From a virus: a stretch of DNA of 56,956 bases. Location of the stretch: positions 1-56,956 of the IMG/VR virus record IMGVR_UViG_3300010157_000074; one strand, given 5' to 3'. The notes under the pieces are model-generated. The model was not told where the DNA came from. It saw only the letters and a program-made list of their open reading frames with translations, and made no database searches. Positions 8,980 to 18,332 of the stretch are shown here, piece after piece (position 1 is the first letter of the stretch; each line of letters begins with the position of its first letter). Made by a program: the position numbers and the translations under genes.

Positions 8980-10935
8980 CTAACCGATCCAGCCGGAACG
9001 GTATTGGACTACTACTTTAGTTGGAGCAGTTGTAGATACTGAAGTGTCACCAGTTTGAACTTGTATTGTATTAGCTCCTGGAACTAGCCTTAACCAATCT
9101 ATATTTGCATCTAAAATAGAACGCCCGGCATCAGCTATATCTCGATATTTGACAGTCTGATTGTAAGTATCAATTACAGCAGTATCAGCATTTAATAGAT
9201 TAGCCGTAGAGCTAGACACACTGGTAGCCGACAAATCAGCACCGGACGATGCGTATGTAAAAGTATTTGTAGTAACTGAAGTAACAGTTGCTGAATTATA
9301 ATCAAAAGATCCGTAACCGCTAATAGAAATGCTGACAGTATCTCCTACAAATAACCCGTGACCAGTTGAGTTTGAGGTAGTTAAAGTTGCCACATTGCTA
9401 AATCTAGATACATAGCTAATAGGCACAGAATAACCCGCCGCTCTTAACCGTTTAACTAACTTTATAGAAGTTGAATTAGTGAGATTTTTTATATAACTTC
9501 CACTAGCCATCGGGCCAGTTAAAGTTATAACTGTAGGTACAGAAGTGTTACCTAAGTTAGTTATGCTTGCGCTTGAGTAAGCTAATTTTGCAGAACTACC
9601 CGTTCCAGAAACGTAAGCACCGGAATAGCTCCCGGCTACTTCAAACCAAGTACCACTTGGATCTACGTTAGTAACAGCTACTGGAGAAGTGGAAGTTGTA
9701 TTATATCCTGATGGACTTACTCCTGAAATAGTCACATAATCTCCTGCTACAAATGTATTTATAGCGGTGTATCTTCTAATTCCAGCTCCCTGGGAGACGT
9801 TTGATATAGACTCAGAAACTTTAAACTGAAAAGGAGTAGCTGAGTAATAGCCATCAGTTGCTTCATAGTTCCACCCATATTTAACTGGATCTCCAGCACG
9901 AAGTTGAATGCTGAAATCTATACGTCCACGAGCATTTTTAACATCCATGGTTGGCTGACCGACCATAAAGACTTTAGAGATCTTTACAGGTCCTTCATCT
10001 ACAGCTAGAGTTCCACCTAGATAAACTAAAGGAGAAAGCGCAGATATTAGTTTAGATCTTGCAGCAGCTATATAGTCTGGATGTGGAGGAAGAATAGATC
10101 CTTCAAGAGTTATAACCCTAGCTTTCCAACGTCCACGAACGTCATATGAACCATCGTCTAAACCACGTGCGATATCTGGAACGTCAGTATCAGGAAGAGT
10201 CCACCAACCTTTAATATCGGTGCAAACCCAAACAACGTTATTTTCATCAATAGTGTTAAGAACAAGACCGTTAATGTTAATATCTGCGTTTAACTTAAGT
10301 CCGCTAATATACGGAGTAGGCATTTTACGTAGAGCTGCATTGACAATATTATTTTCAAGTGCTTGTTTAGATGCAGCAAGAATTGTAGAATCTTTAGTTT
10401 CTACCTGACTTTGAATGGTGCTCGGAACTTGATCAAAGTTTTCATAAAATTCTTCAATATACGAGTCTTGTTCAAAAAGAATAGCATCTAGGCTAAATTT
10501 AGTTATCGTGCTAGACGTTGTAGGGGTAAACTGAACTTTAGCTTTTACAGCAGTTCCAGGAATAGTTGCAGCAAGAACCGTGGCTCCGATTCTATACCAA
10601 ACCCCGTCTGCTGGAACATTTAGAGCTGTAGTTGAAGATAAAACAGAAGAGTTACTTGAGTCATACCAAGTAGTAGTCATAGTAATAGATCCAGCAGTAG
10701 ATCCAGAAGCTATTTTTAAATAAGCAGAAATAGAGTAGTCTTTGGATTCATCTATAGTTACGTAGTCTGTAAGGATTACACCAGTTGACGTCGACGTTAC
10801 GGAAGATACTTGTAAGCAAGAAGTTCCAATAAATCCATCAGTAGTGATTCTTGCAATAGATGCGGTGGATAGGGCTGACCAGCCGGTAGAATTTGTTCTA
10901 AACGAGGCATTAGGAATTAAATTTGTACGTGTCAT
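8980..10935 (-). CDS. Distal tail (Dit-like) minor tail protein with N-terminal carbohydrate-binding-like domain
   Basis: 651 residues. ATG overlaps the tape measure stop (TAATG). Residues 1-165 (NLIPNASFRTNSTGWS, then GTSCLQVSS and YSISAYLKIA) look like a jelly-roll carbohydrate-binding module of the CBM4/9/22 type. Residues about 205-365 (GLKLNADININGLVLNTIDE, IKGWWTLPDTDVPDIARGLD, GRWKARVITLEGSI) match the Dit-like minor tail proteins of actinophages, which form the ring at the distal end of the tail tube. Two HGL/GD...ISG beta repeats are inserted at about 385-455 and 495-560, before a C-terminal strand ending RLVPGANTIQVQTG. Order after tape measure and before hub is the canonical one. 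Glycan binding is inferred from fold resemblance only. Confidence 0.8.
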   Translation of the reverse strand: MTRTNLIPNASFRTNSTGWSALSTASIARITTDGFIGTSCLQVSSVTSTSTGVILTDYVTIDESKDYSISAYLKIASGSTAGSITMTTTWYDSSNSSVLSSTTALNVPADGVWYRIGATVLAATIPGTAVKAKVQFTPTTSSTITKFSLDAILFEQDSYIEEFYENFDQVPSTIQSQVETKDSTILAASKQALENNIVNAALRKMPTPYISGLKLNADININGLVLNTIDENNVVWVCTDIKGWWTLPDTDVPDIARGLDDGSYDVRGRWKARVITLEGSILPPHPDYIAAARSKLISALSPLVYLGGTLAVDEGPVKISKVFMVGQPTMDVKNARGRIDFSIQLRAGDPVKYGWNYEATDGYYSATPFQFKVSESISNVSQGAGIRRYTAINTFVAGDYVTISGVSPSGYNTTSTSPVAVTNVDPSGTWFEVAGSYSGAYVSGTGSSAKLAYSSASITNLGNTSVPTVITLTGPMASGSYIKNLTNSTSIKLVKRLRAAGYSVPISYVSRFSNVATLTTSNSTGHGLFVGDTVSISISGYGSFDYNSATVTSVTTNTFTYASSGADLSATSVSSSTANLLNADTAVIDTYNQTVKYRDIADAGRSILDANIDWLRLVPGANTIQVQTGDTSVSTTAPTKVVVQYRSGWIG

Positions 10936-13900
10936 TATTTGGTACTCAGCCCTAGTTTTTTAATTTCAGTCAGTATTAGATTATTTATTTTTCCAGTATC
11001 GCCAGCAGCTATTGCTTTCTTTCCTTCAGTGGAAGCAGCAATTACAGCAAACGCTATTGCTTTATTTGTCTCACCTTTAATAAGATCTCCATAGCCTTCA
11101 AATTTGGCAGCAGCCTTACCCCAATTTGCAGCACTAGTCTTCATCGTATCACTGGCTGTCGTAAAAGTTTTTAATTGCTCTGAATCAGTTTTATTTGCCG
11201 CTTCAAGGATAGGATTTCCAGTTTTTCCGGTGCTAGTCAATTCTCCAATTTTACCGATATTAACTAGGGTAGTAGTTCCAGCTAATGCATCAAAAGCATT
11301 TAGATCTTTTCCATTGATTTTAACTTTAATTGACTTTAAAGCACTATTAAATAATTCTGTTGAGAAAAACTTACCGGATACGTTATATCCCTCTTCTTGT
11401 TTAAACGCATTAGGATCTTTTTTTATAGCGTTGTATCTATTTGGATTTTTTGTTTTTAGTTTTTCTAACTCAGACGGACTATAAATATTTCCAGCATACT
11501 TATAATAACCCCTTGATTCATTAGTTATACTGCCTCTTCTTCCAGTAAGAGCATAAGATAAGTCAGAAATAGCATTTGTAACTTGATTCTGTCCTTCTTG
11601 AGTCTTAAAACCAGTGACATTTTTATTAGCATCTAGTTTAAAGAAGTTTTGAGTAGACAAATCTCCAATGGCGTTAGGCAATAGTCCTGAAGTATTTGGA
11701 GCTAATTTAAAGTTTCTAGCCGCTTGAGACTGAGCCGCAGTATACCCATTTGTTCCATATATAGTTTTATAATCATAAATATTTGGATTAGGTTGAACTG
11801 ACCCTAAAGGTATAAATTTATTTGGAGCAACTGCAGTAGGGAGACCACCAGGGGGAGGAGTTACTCCAGGCGTAGTAGGCGTAGATTTGTTAATATTTTT
11901 TATATCTGTTAAAAGTTTATTAAATGATTCATTAGTCAATACACCTTTATCAGTATATCCAAGATCTTTTTTAAGATCTGTAAGATTACTTTTACCAACT
12001 AGTCCAGCACCAACTAATCCTTGTAGAACACTGTCCTTAGTATCTTTGGTTATGCCGGATAAAGACCCTAAAGCTCCTGCAATGTCAGTAGTACCTAAAG
12101 TACTATTTTGCGCAATACTTCCAACTGTATTTAAAATATTTTCTTGATTTGCATTTCTTAGAGATAGTTGAAAAGCTCTTTTATTAGTTAAAGAAAATGC
12201 TGCTAATGCCTCATCCATGGCTGCAGTTTGCTTAGTTGCATCTTTACTATACGTTGCTCTAATTTCGTGGGTAGTGGCAGGAATAACCCTACTTGCAGTT
12301 GCATCAAACTTTGAAGCTAAAGCAGATCCTTCTGCTTTAGTTCCTACATATCCAGCAGCTACAGCTTTTTCAGCAAATCCTTGAACTTGATTTAAGCTTT
12401 CAACCGACATATTTGCAACGGCAATTCTAAATTCTTTAATACCTTTTTGACGTTCAGCTTCCGCAGCTATAATTCCGTCAACAATAGTCCCACCGACAGA
12501 TAATAAACCACCAACAACCATACCGCCAGGTCCAAACATGGAAGCAATTCCACCAATAGCCTGAGTAGCCATACCAACGGGACCCATGGTACCAGTACCC
12601 ATGCCAACTAAACCGCTCACTGCCATGGCTCCCATACCTAAGCCACCAGCAACACCTCCACCGCCCATGCCGCTAAACAAACCTTTTATACCGGCTCCAG
12701 CAGCTTTAAATCCAGACTTACCTCCAGTAAGAACTAAATTAGGATTACCTCCTTTAGTACCAGGTTGACCATAGTAAGCAGCTTCATTTGCGTTTACAAA
12801 TGGAGCTTTATATGCACCATTTGCAAGCTCGGTACCCCTAAGTAGCCCTTGATTGGTTATATTTTCTTGTCCAGCAAGTGTAATATTTTCTAACATTTGC
12901 GTATTTAATTTATCTAATGCAACGGAATCCATGCCCTGAGCTTTTGCAAGTTGTTCAATTCTTAAAGCCAACTCTAATGCTTGATTAGCATCCATCTCCA
13001 TTAGGTTAGTGCTTTTTTGGGTGGTTTCATCAAATAGGGTTGCAGTTCTAGAGTTAGAAATCATTTGAAGTTCTAGCTGAGCTAAACGATCTTTAGCAAA
13101 ACCAGCTTCTCTACCCATTGCCAAAAGCTTTTGATTATTAGCTGTTGCAGAAGCTCTTCTAAGTTTTTGCCAGAATGTCTCACCTGCTAGTCCAGCAAGT
13201 TTCATTTCTCTACCGAATGCTTGATGAGCTTGTTGGGCAGCCCTAGCCTTCATAGTGGTATTTCCCATTATATTAGCAGCTTTAGCTAAATAACCTAGAA
13301 ATATTTCAAGAGCTTTTTTACCTAATATAAAAACTGCACCGAGAGCAAGCATAGGCCCATGTAAAGCTCCAAGGAATCCTAATATTGTTTTTACAATAGG
13401 AGAGTTTACAAAGTTAGCAAATGCATCAAAAATTACTTTAAGAGAGTTGAAGAATGTAACAAGCGTACCTTGATCAGCAAAAGCAGCTAAAATCTTAGCC
13501 ACGTCAACTAAAATACCTGCAATTTGCACACCTACTGCTTGACCGTTTTCAAGTATAGTTTTTACGTAAGGAATTGCTTGTTGTATAGTATCCCAAAATG
13601 CTTTTGTATCTTTACTTCCAGCTAGATCAACAAAAATACCAAGAAATTTACCAATAGTAGTTAAAGCAGCTACAGCACCTTTAGTAGAATTTTCAAGCCA
13701 CGAAGCAAATGATTTACTTCCAGTAAATTTTTCAAACCCCTGTGTTACCTTATCAATAAAATCAAGTAAAACTCCACCAGCACCACTCTTAGGGCCGCTA
13801 GGGAAAGTTGCTTTAATGATATTTTTTATTCCATCAAATACCGTGCTAAATGCTTTTCCAAGACGTGCAGACACGTCTCCAGCAAGAGCAAACATTCTCT

Positions 13901-15161
13901 GAAGGCTACCGGTAAAACTACCTACTTTAACTTTTTTATCAAGACCTGCAAGGTATTTATCTACCCAATCAGCAAAACGTTTTGTAATAGGTTCAGCAGC
14001 ATGAAGAAGAGTTATTAAAATACCAAATGAAGATTTAGTAGCACTTCCAAAACTATGAATAATTCCAGTAGAACTTTTAAAGAAACCAGCTAGTTGCTGT
14101 AGATTTTGAGGATTTTTAAATGCACTTGCAAAAGTCTTAGTTGCATCTCCCATTGCAGATGCAACCTGCTTTAATCCAGTTTTAAATATAGGAAAGCCAT
14201 ACTTCATAATAGTATTTATTGACTCTGTAAGTTTAGGTATAAAACCTGCAGCAACTTCTTTTTTAAGTGTTTGCATTTGCGGTCTAAGGGCAACTACAAA
14301 CTTTACAAATTCTAGTTGTACATCAGACAAAGCTGCTAAAGGTTGATACGCACTTGTAGCAGTAATACCCTTTTTAACGGCTCGGAAAGCTTCTTCACTT
14401 TTGTGCTTAGTTTCACGAAGATTTAATTCTGCATTTTTAAAAGCAAGTTCTGTTTGACGACGTAGTCGGTTATCTGGTGGGAGATCTTGAACACGTGCCA
14501 ATGCTTCACGAGCAACTTCAAGTTTGAGTGCAGCATCTTCCTGGGATAAAGCGGCTTCTTCAGCAGCAAATTTTAATCCAATATATTCTTGAGTGGCAGC
14601 TCTAAATGTATCATTTAAAGCAGTTTGAGATTGCCAAACTGCACCAATAGCGTTTGACACACCTGACATAGCAACTTTGACGCCAACAAATCCAACTCCT
14701 ACAGATGCCATAGCACCACCGAGTGCTACAGCTGCAGGAGCTGCGGCTCCAAGTACTCCTACAACAGATAAAAGACCTCCAGCTAGATCTCCAATGGTTC
14801 CGGCTATAGTTCCAAAAGCTGCTTGCATTTTAAGCCCAGTACGCTGCAGTTTCATAAAACGATCTGCTGCCATTTCAGCAGGACCTTTAATTTTTTGCAG
14901 AGAGGTGGCAGCAACGTTTATGGCTCGGTTAAGTTGATAAAACTGATTCTCGCCTTTTTGAACTCCACGAAGAACTCCTTGTTCAAAACCTTTTCTAAAG
15001 TTTTCAGAAAATTTTCTAGTTATGTCTTCTTTAAAAAGTTTGTCATAACCACGACCAGTTTGCTCTAGCCTTTTTCTAAATCTCTCAATATCGATTTCAG
15101 CTTTTTTAGTATCAGCTCCTACAACAACATTGGCTTTACCAACTTCATTTATACCAGCCAT
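10935..15161 (-). CDS. Tape measure protein
   Basis: 1408 residues, preceded by a near-perfect Shine-Dalgarno (GGAGGTGA). The N-terminal 110 residues are basic and coiled-coil-like (KKAEIDIERFRKRLEQTGRG, FRKGFEQGVLRGVQKGENQF). A long hydrophobic Ala/Gly/Val stretch follows at about 125-165, another at about 590-625, and a very Gly/Met-rich hydrophobic stretch at about 825-905. The rest is helical with Lys/Gln/Asn-rich C-terminal sequence. Length, hydrophobic helices, alternation of helical and Gly-rich parts, and position directly after the two chaperone frames identify the protein that sets tail length and is ejected into the host envelope. I saw no obvious lysozyme or peptidase domain. Confidence 0.93.
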   Translation of the reverse strand: MAGINEVGKANVVVGADTKKAEIDIERFRKRLEQTGRGYDKLFKEDITRKFSENFRKGFEQGVLRGVQKGENQFYQLNRAINVAATSLQKIKGPAEMAADRFMKLQRTGLKMQAAFGTIAGTIGDLAGGLLSVVGVLGAAAPAAVALGGAMASVGVGFVGVKVAMSGVSNAIGAVWQSQTALNDTFRAATQEYIGLKFAAEEAALSQEDAALKLEVAREALARVQDLPPDNRLRRQTELAFKNAELNLRETKHKSEEAFRAVKKGITATSAYQPLAALSDVQLEFVKFVVALRPQMQTLKKEVAAGFIPKLTESINTIMKYGFPIFKTGLKQVASAMGDATKTFASAFKNPQNLQQLAGFFKSSTGIIHSFGSATKSSFGILITLLHAAEPITKRFADWVDKYLAGLDKKVKVGSFTGSLQRMFALAGDVSARLGKAFSTVFDGIKNIIKATFPSGPKSGAGGVLLDFIDKVTQGFEKFTGSKSFASWLENSTKGAVAALTTIGKFLGIFVDLAGSKDTKAFWDTIQQAIPYVKTILENGQAVGVQIAGILVDVAKILAAFADQGTLVTFFNSLKVIFDAFANFVNSPIVKTILGFLGALHGPMLALGAVFILGKKALEIFLGYLAKAANIMGNTTMKARAAQQAHQAFGREMKLAGLAGETFWQKLRRASATANNQKLLAMGREAGFAKDRLAQLELQMISNSRTATLFDETTQKSTNLMEMDANQALELALRIEQLAKAQGMDSVALDKLNTQMLENITLAGQENITNQGLLRGTELANGAYKAPFVNANEAAYYGQPGTKGGNPNLVLTGGKSGFKAAGAGIKGLFSGMGGGGVAGGLGMGAMAVSGLVGMGTGTMGPVGMATQAIGGIASMFGPGGMVVGGLLSVGGTIVDGIIAAEAERQKGIKEFRIAVANMSVESLNQVQGFAEKAVAAGYVGTKAEGSALASKFDATASRVIPATTHEIRATYSKDATKQTAAMDEALAAFSLTNKRAFQLSLRNANQENILNTVGSIAQNSTLGTTDIAGALGSLSGITKDTKDSVLQGLVGAGLVGKSNLTDLKKDLGYTDKGVLTNESFNKLLTDIKNINKSTPTTPGVTPPPGGLPTAVAPNKFIPLGSVQPNPNIYDYKTIYGTNGYTAAQSQAARNFKLAPNTSGLLPNAIGDLSTQNFFKLDANKNVTGFKTQEGQNQVTNAISDLSYALTGRRGSITNESRGYYKYAGNIYSPSELEKLKTKNPNRYNAIKKDPNAFKQEEGYNVSGKFFSTELFNSALKSIKVKINGKDLNAFDALAGTTTLVNIGKIGELTSTGKTGNPILEAANKTDSEQLKTFTTASDTMKTSAANWGKAAAKFEGYGDLIKGETNKAIAFAVIAASTEGKKAIAAGDTGKINNLILTEIKKLGLSTK

Positions 15162-15187
15162 GGGTATGACTCACCTCCTTCTTACAA

Positions 15188-15646
15188 TTAACCCATCGGT
15201 TGATCTAGAATGCCGCCAAAAGGAAGCATTCCATCAAAAACCGGGGTAGGTTCAATATATGGTTTTACTGAGGCCTGTCTTGGATTGAAAGGCTCAATAA
15301 TCTCTTCGGGCTCTAGAGGTTCTTCTGGAGCTCCTAATGTACTTATGTCATCGAAATCAGGACTAATTTCATCTTGACTTAGATACTTATACTCAGATCC
15401 ATACAAAGAATCATAAATATTCTTTCTAAAGTTATCCTTGTAAATTGGCTCATATTCGCCAGAGTATCTGAAGTCTTCTTCGAGGAAATAGTGAAGGACG
15501 TCAAGCATGTCACATGCTTCCATACTTGCAAGTTGTAGACCGCTCACTAATGCCTTTCCGTTGACGTACGGCCAGAGATCAATCCCCCAACTTAGGAGAC
15601 TGATGGCCGCTCTGTAGGGCGGCTTGAATACTCCTCGATGAGCCAC
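15188..15646 (-). CDS. Tail assembly chaperone, downstream frame (probably made by -1 frameshift)
   Basis: 152 codons from a GTG at 15646. It overlaps the upstream chaperone frame by 55 nt and lies in the -1 frame relative to it. The start (RAAISLLSWGIDLWPYVNG, then GLQLASMEACDMLDVLHYFL) resembles the second, T-type frame of siphovirus tail assembly chaperones, which act on the tape measure during tail assembly. The C-terminal half is acidic and proline-rich (PEEPLEPEEIIEPFNPRQAS). No good Shine-Dalgarno precedes the GTG, so fusion to the upstream product by frameshifting is more likely than independent initiation. It ends 26 nt before the tape measure start. Confidence 0.75.
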   Translation of the reverse strand: MAHRGVFKPPYRAAISLLSWGIDLWPYVNGKALVSGLQLASMEACDMLDVLHYFLEEDFRYSGEYEPIYKDNFRKNIYDSLYGSEYKYLSQDEISPDFDDISTLGAPEEPLEPEEIIEPFNPRQASVKPYIEPTPVFDGMLPFGGILDQPMG

Positions 15647-15659
15647 GAAGTGATCTCGG
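15592..15659 (-). promoter_or_regulatory. Candidate programmed -1 frameshift window between chaperone frames
   Basis: The -1 frame is open from just after a TGA upstream of the GTG to beyond the TAA of the first frame, giving about 80 nt in which ribosomes could slip. I found no canonical X-XXY-YYZ heptamer read in the zero frame. The nearest candidate is a weak CCGCCCT at the CGC-CCT codons. The site is therefore unassigned. Confidence 0.4.
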
Positions 15660-15930
15660 ATAGAGTTTCAACTGAAACAATTTTTTCTGGATCTTCTTGT
15701 AGAGCTACAAACTTTTCGTAGCTATCCTTCAAAAGAACTTTAGCGAAAAATAAAGTAACCGCATCTGCATTTCGAGTAGCATCGTCAGAAGAGCTAGCCG
15801 AAATAAGCTCTAGCATGGTTTTACCTTGAATCTGCTTTACGCATTGAAATTCTTGGCCGTGTAGTTTAAATGAGATTGGTTCAGCATTTGGGTCCTGATC
15901 ACCAGTACCAAAGTCTTTAAATCGAGTCAT
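15592..15930 (-). CDS. Tail assembly chaperone, upstream frame (G-type)
   Basis: 112 residues, AAGGAT Shine-Dalgarno. The sequence (ISFKLHGQEFQCVKQIQGKT, then VTLFFAKVLLKDSYEKFVAL and LSEITSWLIEEYSSRPT) has the features of the first chaperone of actinophages: a short beta N-terminus, then helices, directly upstream of the tape measure. Proteins of this family are non-structural, binding the tape measure and recruiting tail tube subunits. It ends at TAA 15592 inside the overlap with the -1 frame. Confidence 0.8.
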   Translation of the reverse strand: MTRFKDFGTGDQDPNAEPISFKLHGQEFQCVKQIQGKTMLELISASSSDDATRNADAVTLFFAKVLLKDSYEKFVALQEDPEKIVSVETLSEITSWLIEEYSSRPTERPSVS

Positions 15931-15975
15931 TTGTTATCCTTAGTTTGTATTGAATACTTGCGTATTTATAGCTAT

Positions 15976-16374
15976 TTAGCTATAGAATAAGTATAAATTA
16001 TCTGTTAAATACCTATTTGCCTTGGTACCAGGATGATTGACTTTTTTTCTATAAATAAAGACTGCTCCTTGTCTAAACTTCAAATAAGACTTTCTTTTTG
16101 GAGTAGTAGTATGTTTTCTAGTACCCTCATGGTGCATAAGAGCATAAGGAACAGACGATCCTATATACATGTGTTGACCGTTGGCAGTTCTGCTATGGCC
16201 GTAAACTCTTATAGAGTTTCTAAGCCTCCCAGTTCTAACTCCCACCTGCCTTTTAGCTGCAACTTGAACTTTTTTAGCCCTTCTTGAAAGTTCTCTGCCA
16301 ACATCTCCCCTAGGAGAATTTAAAAGATTTTGTATTTTTTCGTGGTATAAAGTAATTTTTATTTTTGCAGCCAT
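15976..16374 (-). CDS. HK97 gp10-like neck / tail completion protein
   Basis: 132 residues; its ATG shares one base with the stop of the upstream gene (TAATG). The pattern GVRTGRLRNSIRVYG, IGSSVPYALMHHEGTRKH, LKFRQG and VNHPGTKANRYL is the signature of HK97 gp10-type proteins: TGxLRxSI, then YAxxxHxGT, then HPGT. These join the head connector to the tail or complete the tail top. The N-terminus is basic and helical. The 45-nt gap downstream holds a short A+T-rich inverted repeat (around 15969-15986) of unclear use. Confidence 0.8.
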   Translation of the reverse strand: MAAKIKITLYHEKIQNLLNSPRGDVGRELSRRAKKVQVAAKRQVGVRTGRLRNSIRVYGHSRTANGQHMYIGSSVPYALMHHEGTRKHTTTPKRKSYLKFRQGAVFIYRKKVNHPGTKANRYLTDNLYLFYS

Positions 16375-16877
16375 TATGGAACCGCCAAAGTTAGCTCCAT
16401 AGTTACAACTTGAAAGCCACCTTCCATATCGCCAGCTTCAACAGTTGCCATAACTCCTAAACCAAATATGCCATCCCACATGTCAAAAGACTTCATAGAA
16501 GACATTAAAACCCAAGCATCTACGGCTGATAAAGCAGCTCCTTGTTGGATTTTCTCCCCCGTTGGCGGGCGTCCATTCATTCCAACAGTAGGAATCTCAC
16601 GGGCAATGCTGATATTAACAATAGCTGTGCGTGGAACATTACAACGCTGAGGAGTGCTTACCTGATCTCCTGGAGCTCCTAAGTACATTTGACTAAAAGA
16701 AACTACAACCTGATCACAGTCAATAGCTGGGGTACCCATTGTCCAATACCTACGCTGAGGCAGAGGAACATTGTATGACTGAAAAACGGTTTCTACTTTT
16801 TCAAGTATTCCGTCCATCATATCCTTGAGGTTTAAAGCATCCTCAGAAAAGTCACCAATATTCCCCGCCACAGACAT
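16374..16877 (-). CDS. Probable tail terminator / minor head-tail protein
   Basis: 167 residues between connector-type genes and a gp10-like gene. It has an N-terminal helix (NLKDMMDGILEKVETVFQSY), then beta strands (CDQVVVSFSQMYLG, PRTAIVNISIAREI), a mid helix (LSAVDAWVLMSSMKSFDMW) and a closing strand (GGFQVVTMELTLAVP). A helix-then-strands layout with this position is typical of the tail terminator, which caps the growing tail tube. No single motif proves it, so the call rests on order and secondary-structure pattern. Confidence 0.5.
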   Translation of the reverse strand: MSVAGNIGDFSEDALNLKDMMDGILEKVETVFQSYNVPLPQRRYWTMGTPAIDCDQVVVSFSQMYLGAPGDQVSTPQRCNVPRTAIVNISIAREIPTVGMNGRPPTGEKIQQGAALSAVDAWVLMSSMKSFDMWDGIFGLGVMATVEAGDMEGGFQVVTMELTLAVP

Positions 16878-16879
16878 AA

Positions 16880-17122
16880 CTACTTAACCTCTGGGGTTTC
16901 TTCTGCAACAACTTCAACTACAGGTTCGACAACAATTTCAGGTTGAACTTCTTCAACCTTAGCTTCTACCTTCTTTGCAACTGGTTTTGCAGTAACTTTC
17001 TTTTCTTCTACTACTTCTACAACAGAATCTGAATCTGCAACAGTAGTTTTAGAAAGTAAAACACCGTCTTCACTATATACAGACATATCAGCAGCAGTGA
17101 AATTAGTTTGAGAAATATACAT
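16880..17122 (-). CDS. Small Lys/Glu/Val-repeat protein of the head-tail region, unknown function
   Basis: 80 residues with a GAAGGT Shine-Dalgarno. A short ordered N-terminus (SQTNFTAADMSVYSEDGVLL) is followed by about 45 residues of low-complexity K/E/V/P/A sequence ending VVAEETPEVK, probably disordered. It sits tightly between the connector and the presumed tail terminator, so it is expressed with them. I do not recognise it. A disordered linker or decoration peptide is possible. Confidence 0.7.
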   Translation of the reverse strand: MYISQTNFTAADMSVYSEDGVLLSKTTVADSDSVVEVVEEKKVTAKPVAKKVEAKVEEVQPEIVVEPVVEVVAEETPEVK

Positions 17123-17136
17123 AAGTACCTTCTTTC

Positions 17137-18249
17137 TTAGCTATTTAACTTGATCTGGAGGTTTCCAGTTTCAAGCTCAGATACGGTCGTAATACCGGAT
17201 ACGGTCTTAGTTGCGTACAGAGTCCATGTTCCTGGGTCAACAAACCCCAGCACTGATTTTGCATCGTTATATGTAATTGTAAAAGATACAGAACTATTTG
17301 TATTATTTACAACTATATTGCTAGCTGCAATATCTAAACTTTTGGTAGACCCACCGCTGCGTATAGTGACTACTGGAGTCCAACCACCACCACTAAAAAA
17401 CACCGATACATCTGCTCCAGTTTTTCCAACAGATGTCCAAGTAGCTGGAGTATTCTGAACTACAGCAATATCAAAGTTAGTGTTTGCAGTTAAAACAGCT
17501 TCCTTAGGAGTGTAGCGTCTAGCTCTAGGAGCATCTGGACTGAATACACGAGCACGAGCACGAGCTTTATCTGGGTTTACAGATTTTAAAAATAGGTCAA
17601 TGACGTACACACCGGTACGAAGATCGTCAATAAAGTCTTGCGAGTCTAGAAGTGTATAAGAAACACCTTGACGAGAGATAGATGTAATACGCTGTGGAAG
17701 CATACAGTCATCGTCTCCAGCCCAAAGTTTAGCAAACTCCATAGCTAAAGTACGAGCAGCCATTTTACCGGCCATAGGAATTGGTGAGCCATAGGTATAG
17801 GTTACTTCAACGTTACAAGGAGTCCACGGAATACCAGCGGCTGCTTGGATTGTAGAGTGATCTACAAGATAGTAAAGATCTGGGCTAATTATGTCACCAT
17901 TCATGTTCCTAATGGTGTGAATTTTAGTTACAGGACGTCCGCGTAGTTTAATTCTTGATTCGGGAGAAAGACCGTCGGATACAAGCTCTGTATATTCATC
18001 AAAATCAGCTACAGGAATATTGTAGAGCTGACCGCTAATTAAAGTTCCATAATAGTTTCTAGAAGATGGGCCAAGGCGATAAGCTCGTTTAGCACAAACG
18101 TAACGCTCAGTTACAGTTGTTTCACCAGTAAACTTACGGCCAGACATAGTCCACATTAGGTATGACGCAGTTTGGCAAGCCTCCTGAGCGAACTCAGTGT
18201 TTGCATATGATCCAAGCTCTTCTGGTTGGACCCATAGTGAAGTTCCCAT
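17137..18249 (-). CDS. Head-to-tail connector (adaptor) with C-terminal Ig-like domain
   Basis: 370 residues, AGGAG Shine-Dalgarno. Residues 1-245 (TASYLMWTMSGRKFTGETTV, VTYTYGSPIPMAGKMAARTL, EFAKLWAGDDDCMLPQRITS, SISRQGVSYTLLD, DLRTGVYVIDLFLKSVNPDK) match the actinophage head-to-tail adaptor type: a helical protein that docks under the portal. From about 250 there is a beta-sandwich-like extension (FDIAVVQNTPATWTS, VVTIRSGGSTKSLDI, VDPGTWTLYAT), probably an Ig-like decoration. A strong hairpin lies just upstream between it and the major tail protein gene. Confidence 0.75.
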   Translation of the reverse strand: MGTSLWVQPEELGSYANTEFAQEACQTASYLMWTMSGRKFTGETTVTERYVCAKRAYRLGPSSRNYYGTLISGQLYNIPVADFDEYTELVSDGLSPESRIKLRGRPVTKIHTIRNMNGDIISPDLYYLVDHSTIQAAAGIPWTPCNVEVTYTYGSPIPMAGKMAARTLAMEFAKLWAGDDDCMLPQRITSISRQGVSYTLLDSQDFIDDLRTGVYVIDLFLKSVNPDKARARARVFSPDAPRARRYTPKEAVLTANTNFDIAVVQNTPATWTSVGKTGADVSVFFSGGGWTPVVTIRSGGSTKSLDIAASNIVVNNTNSSVSFTITYNDAKSVLGFVDPGTWTLYATKTVSGITTVSELETGNLQIKLNS

Positions 18250-18274
18250 AGTATATCTCCTAGATATGAATTAA

Positions 18275-18313
18275 GCGGCGTGCTGGCATGTCTCGCACAC
18301 CAAGGCACGCCGC
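18275..18313 (-). terminator. GC-rich hairpin between major tail protein and connector genes
   Basis: Nine perfectly paired bases (GCGGCGTGC at 18275-18283 with GCACGCCGC at 18305-18313), extended past a one-base bulge by two A/T pairs, and with a second partly G-U-paired inner stem. On the minus strand it follows the major tail protein stop by about 20 nt and is trailed by TTAATTC rather than a clean T-run. A partial terminator or mRNA 3'-end stabiliser is likely: it would let the highly needed upstream products outnumber the downstream ones. Confidence 0.6.
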
Positions 18314-18332
18314 CTTCATCATTTAGTGGTTA

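Noticed and set aside
15592-15646. GAGGAG or CCGCCCT as canonical -1 slippery sites
   Set aside because: Neither fits X-XXY-YYZ in the zero frame with re-pairing of both tRNAs.
15965-15990. TATAGCTA inverted repeat near the gp10-like gene end as a terminator
   Set aside because: A/T-only stem with almost no loop and overlapping the stop codon; chance in A+T-rich DNA is likely.
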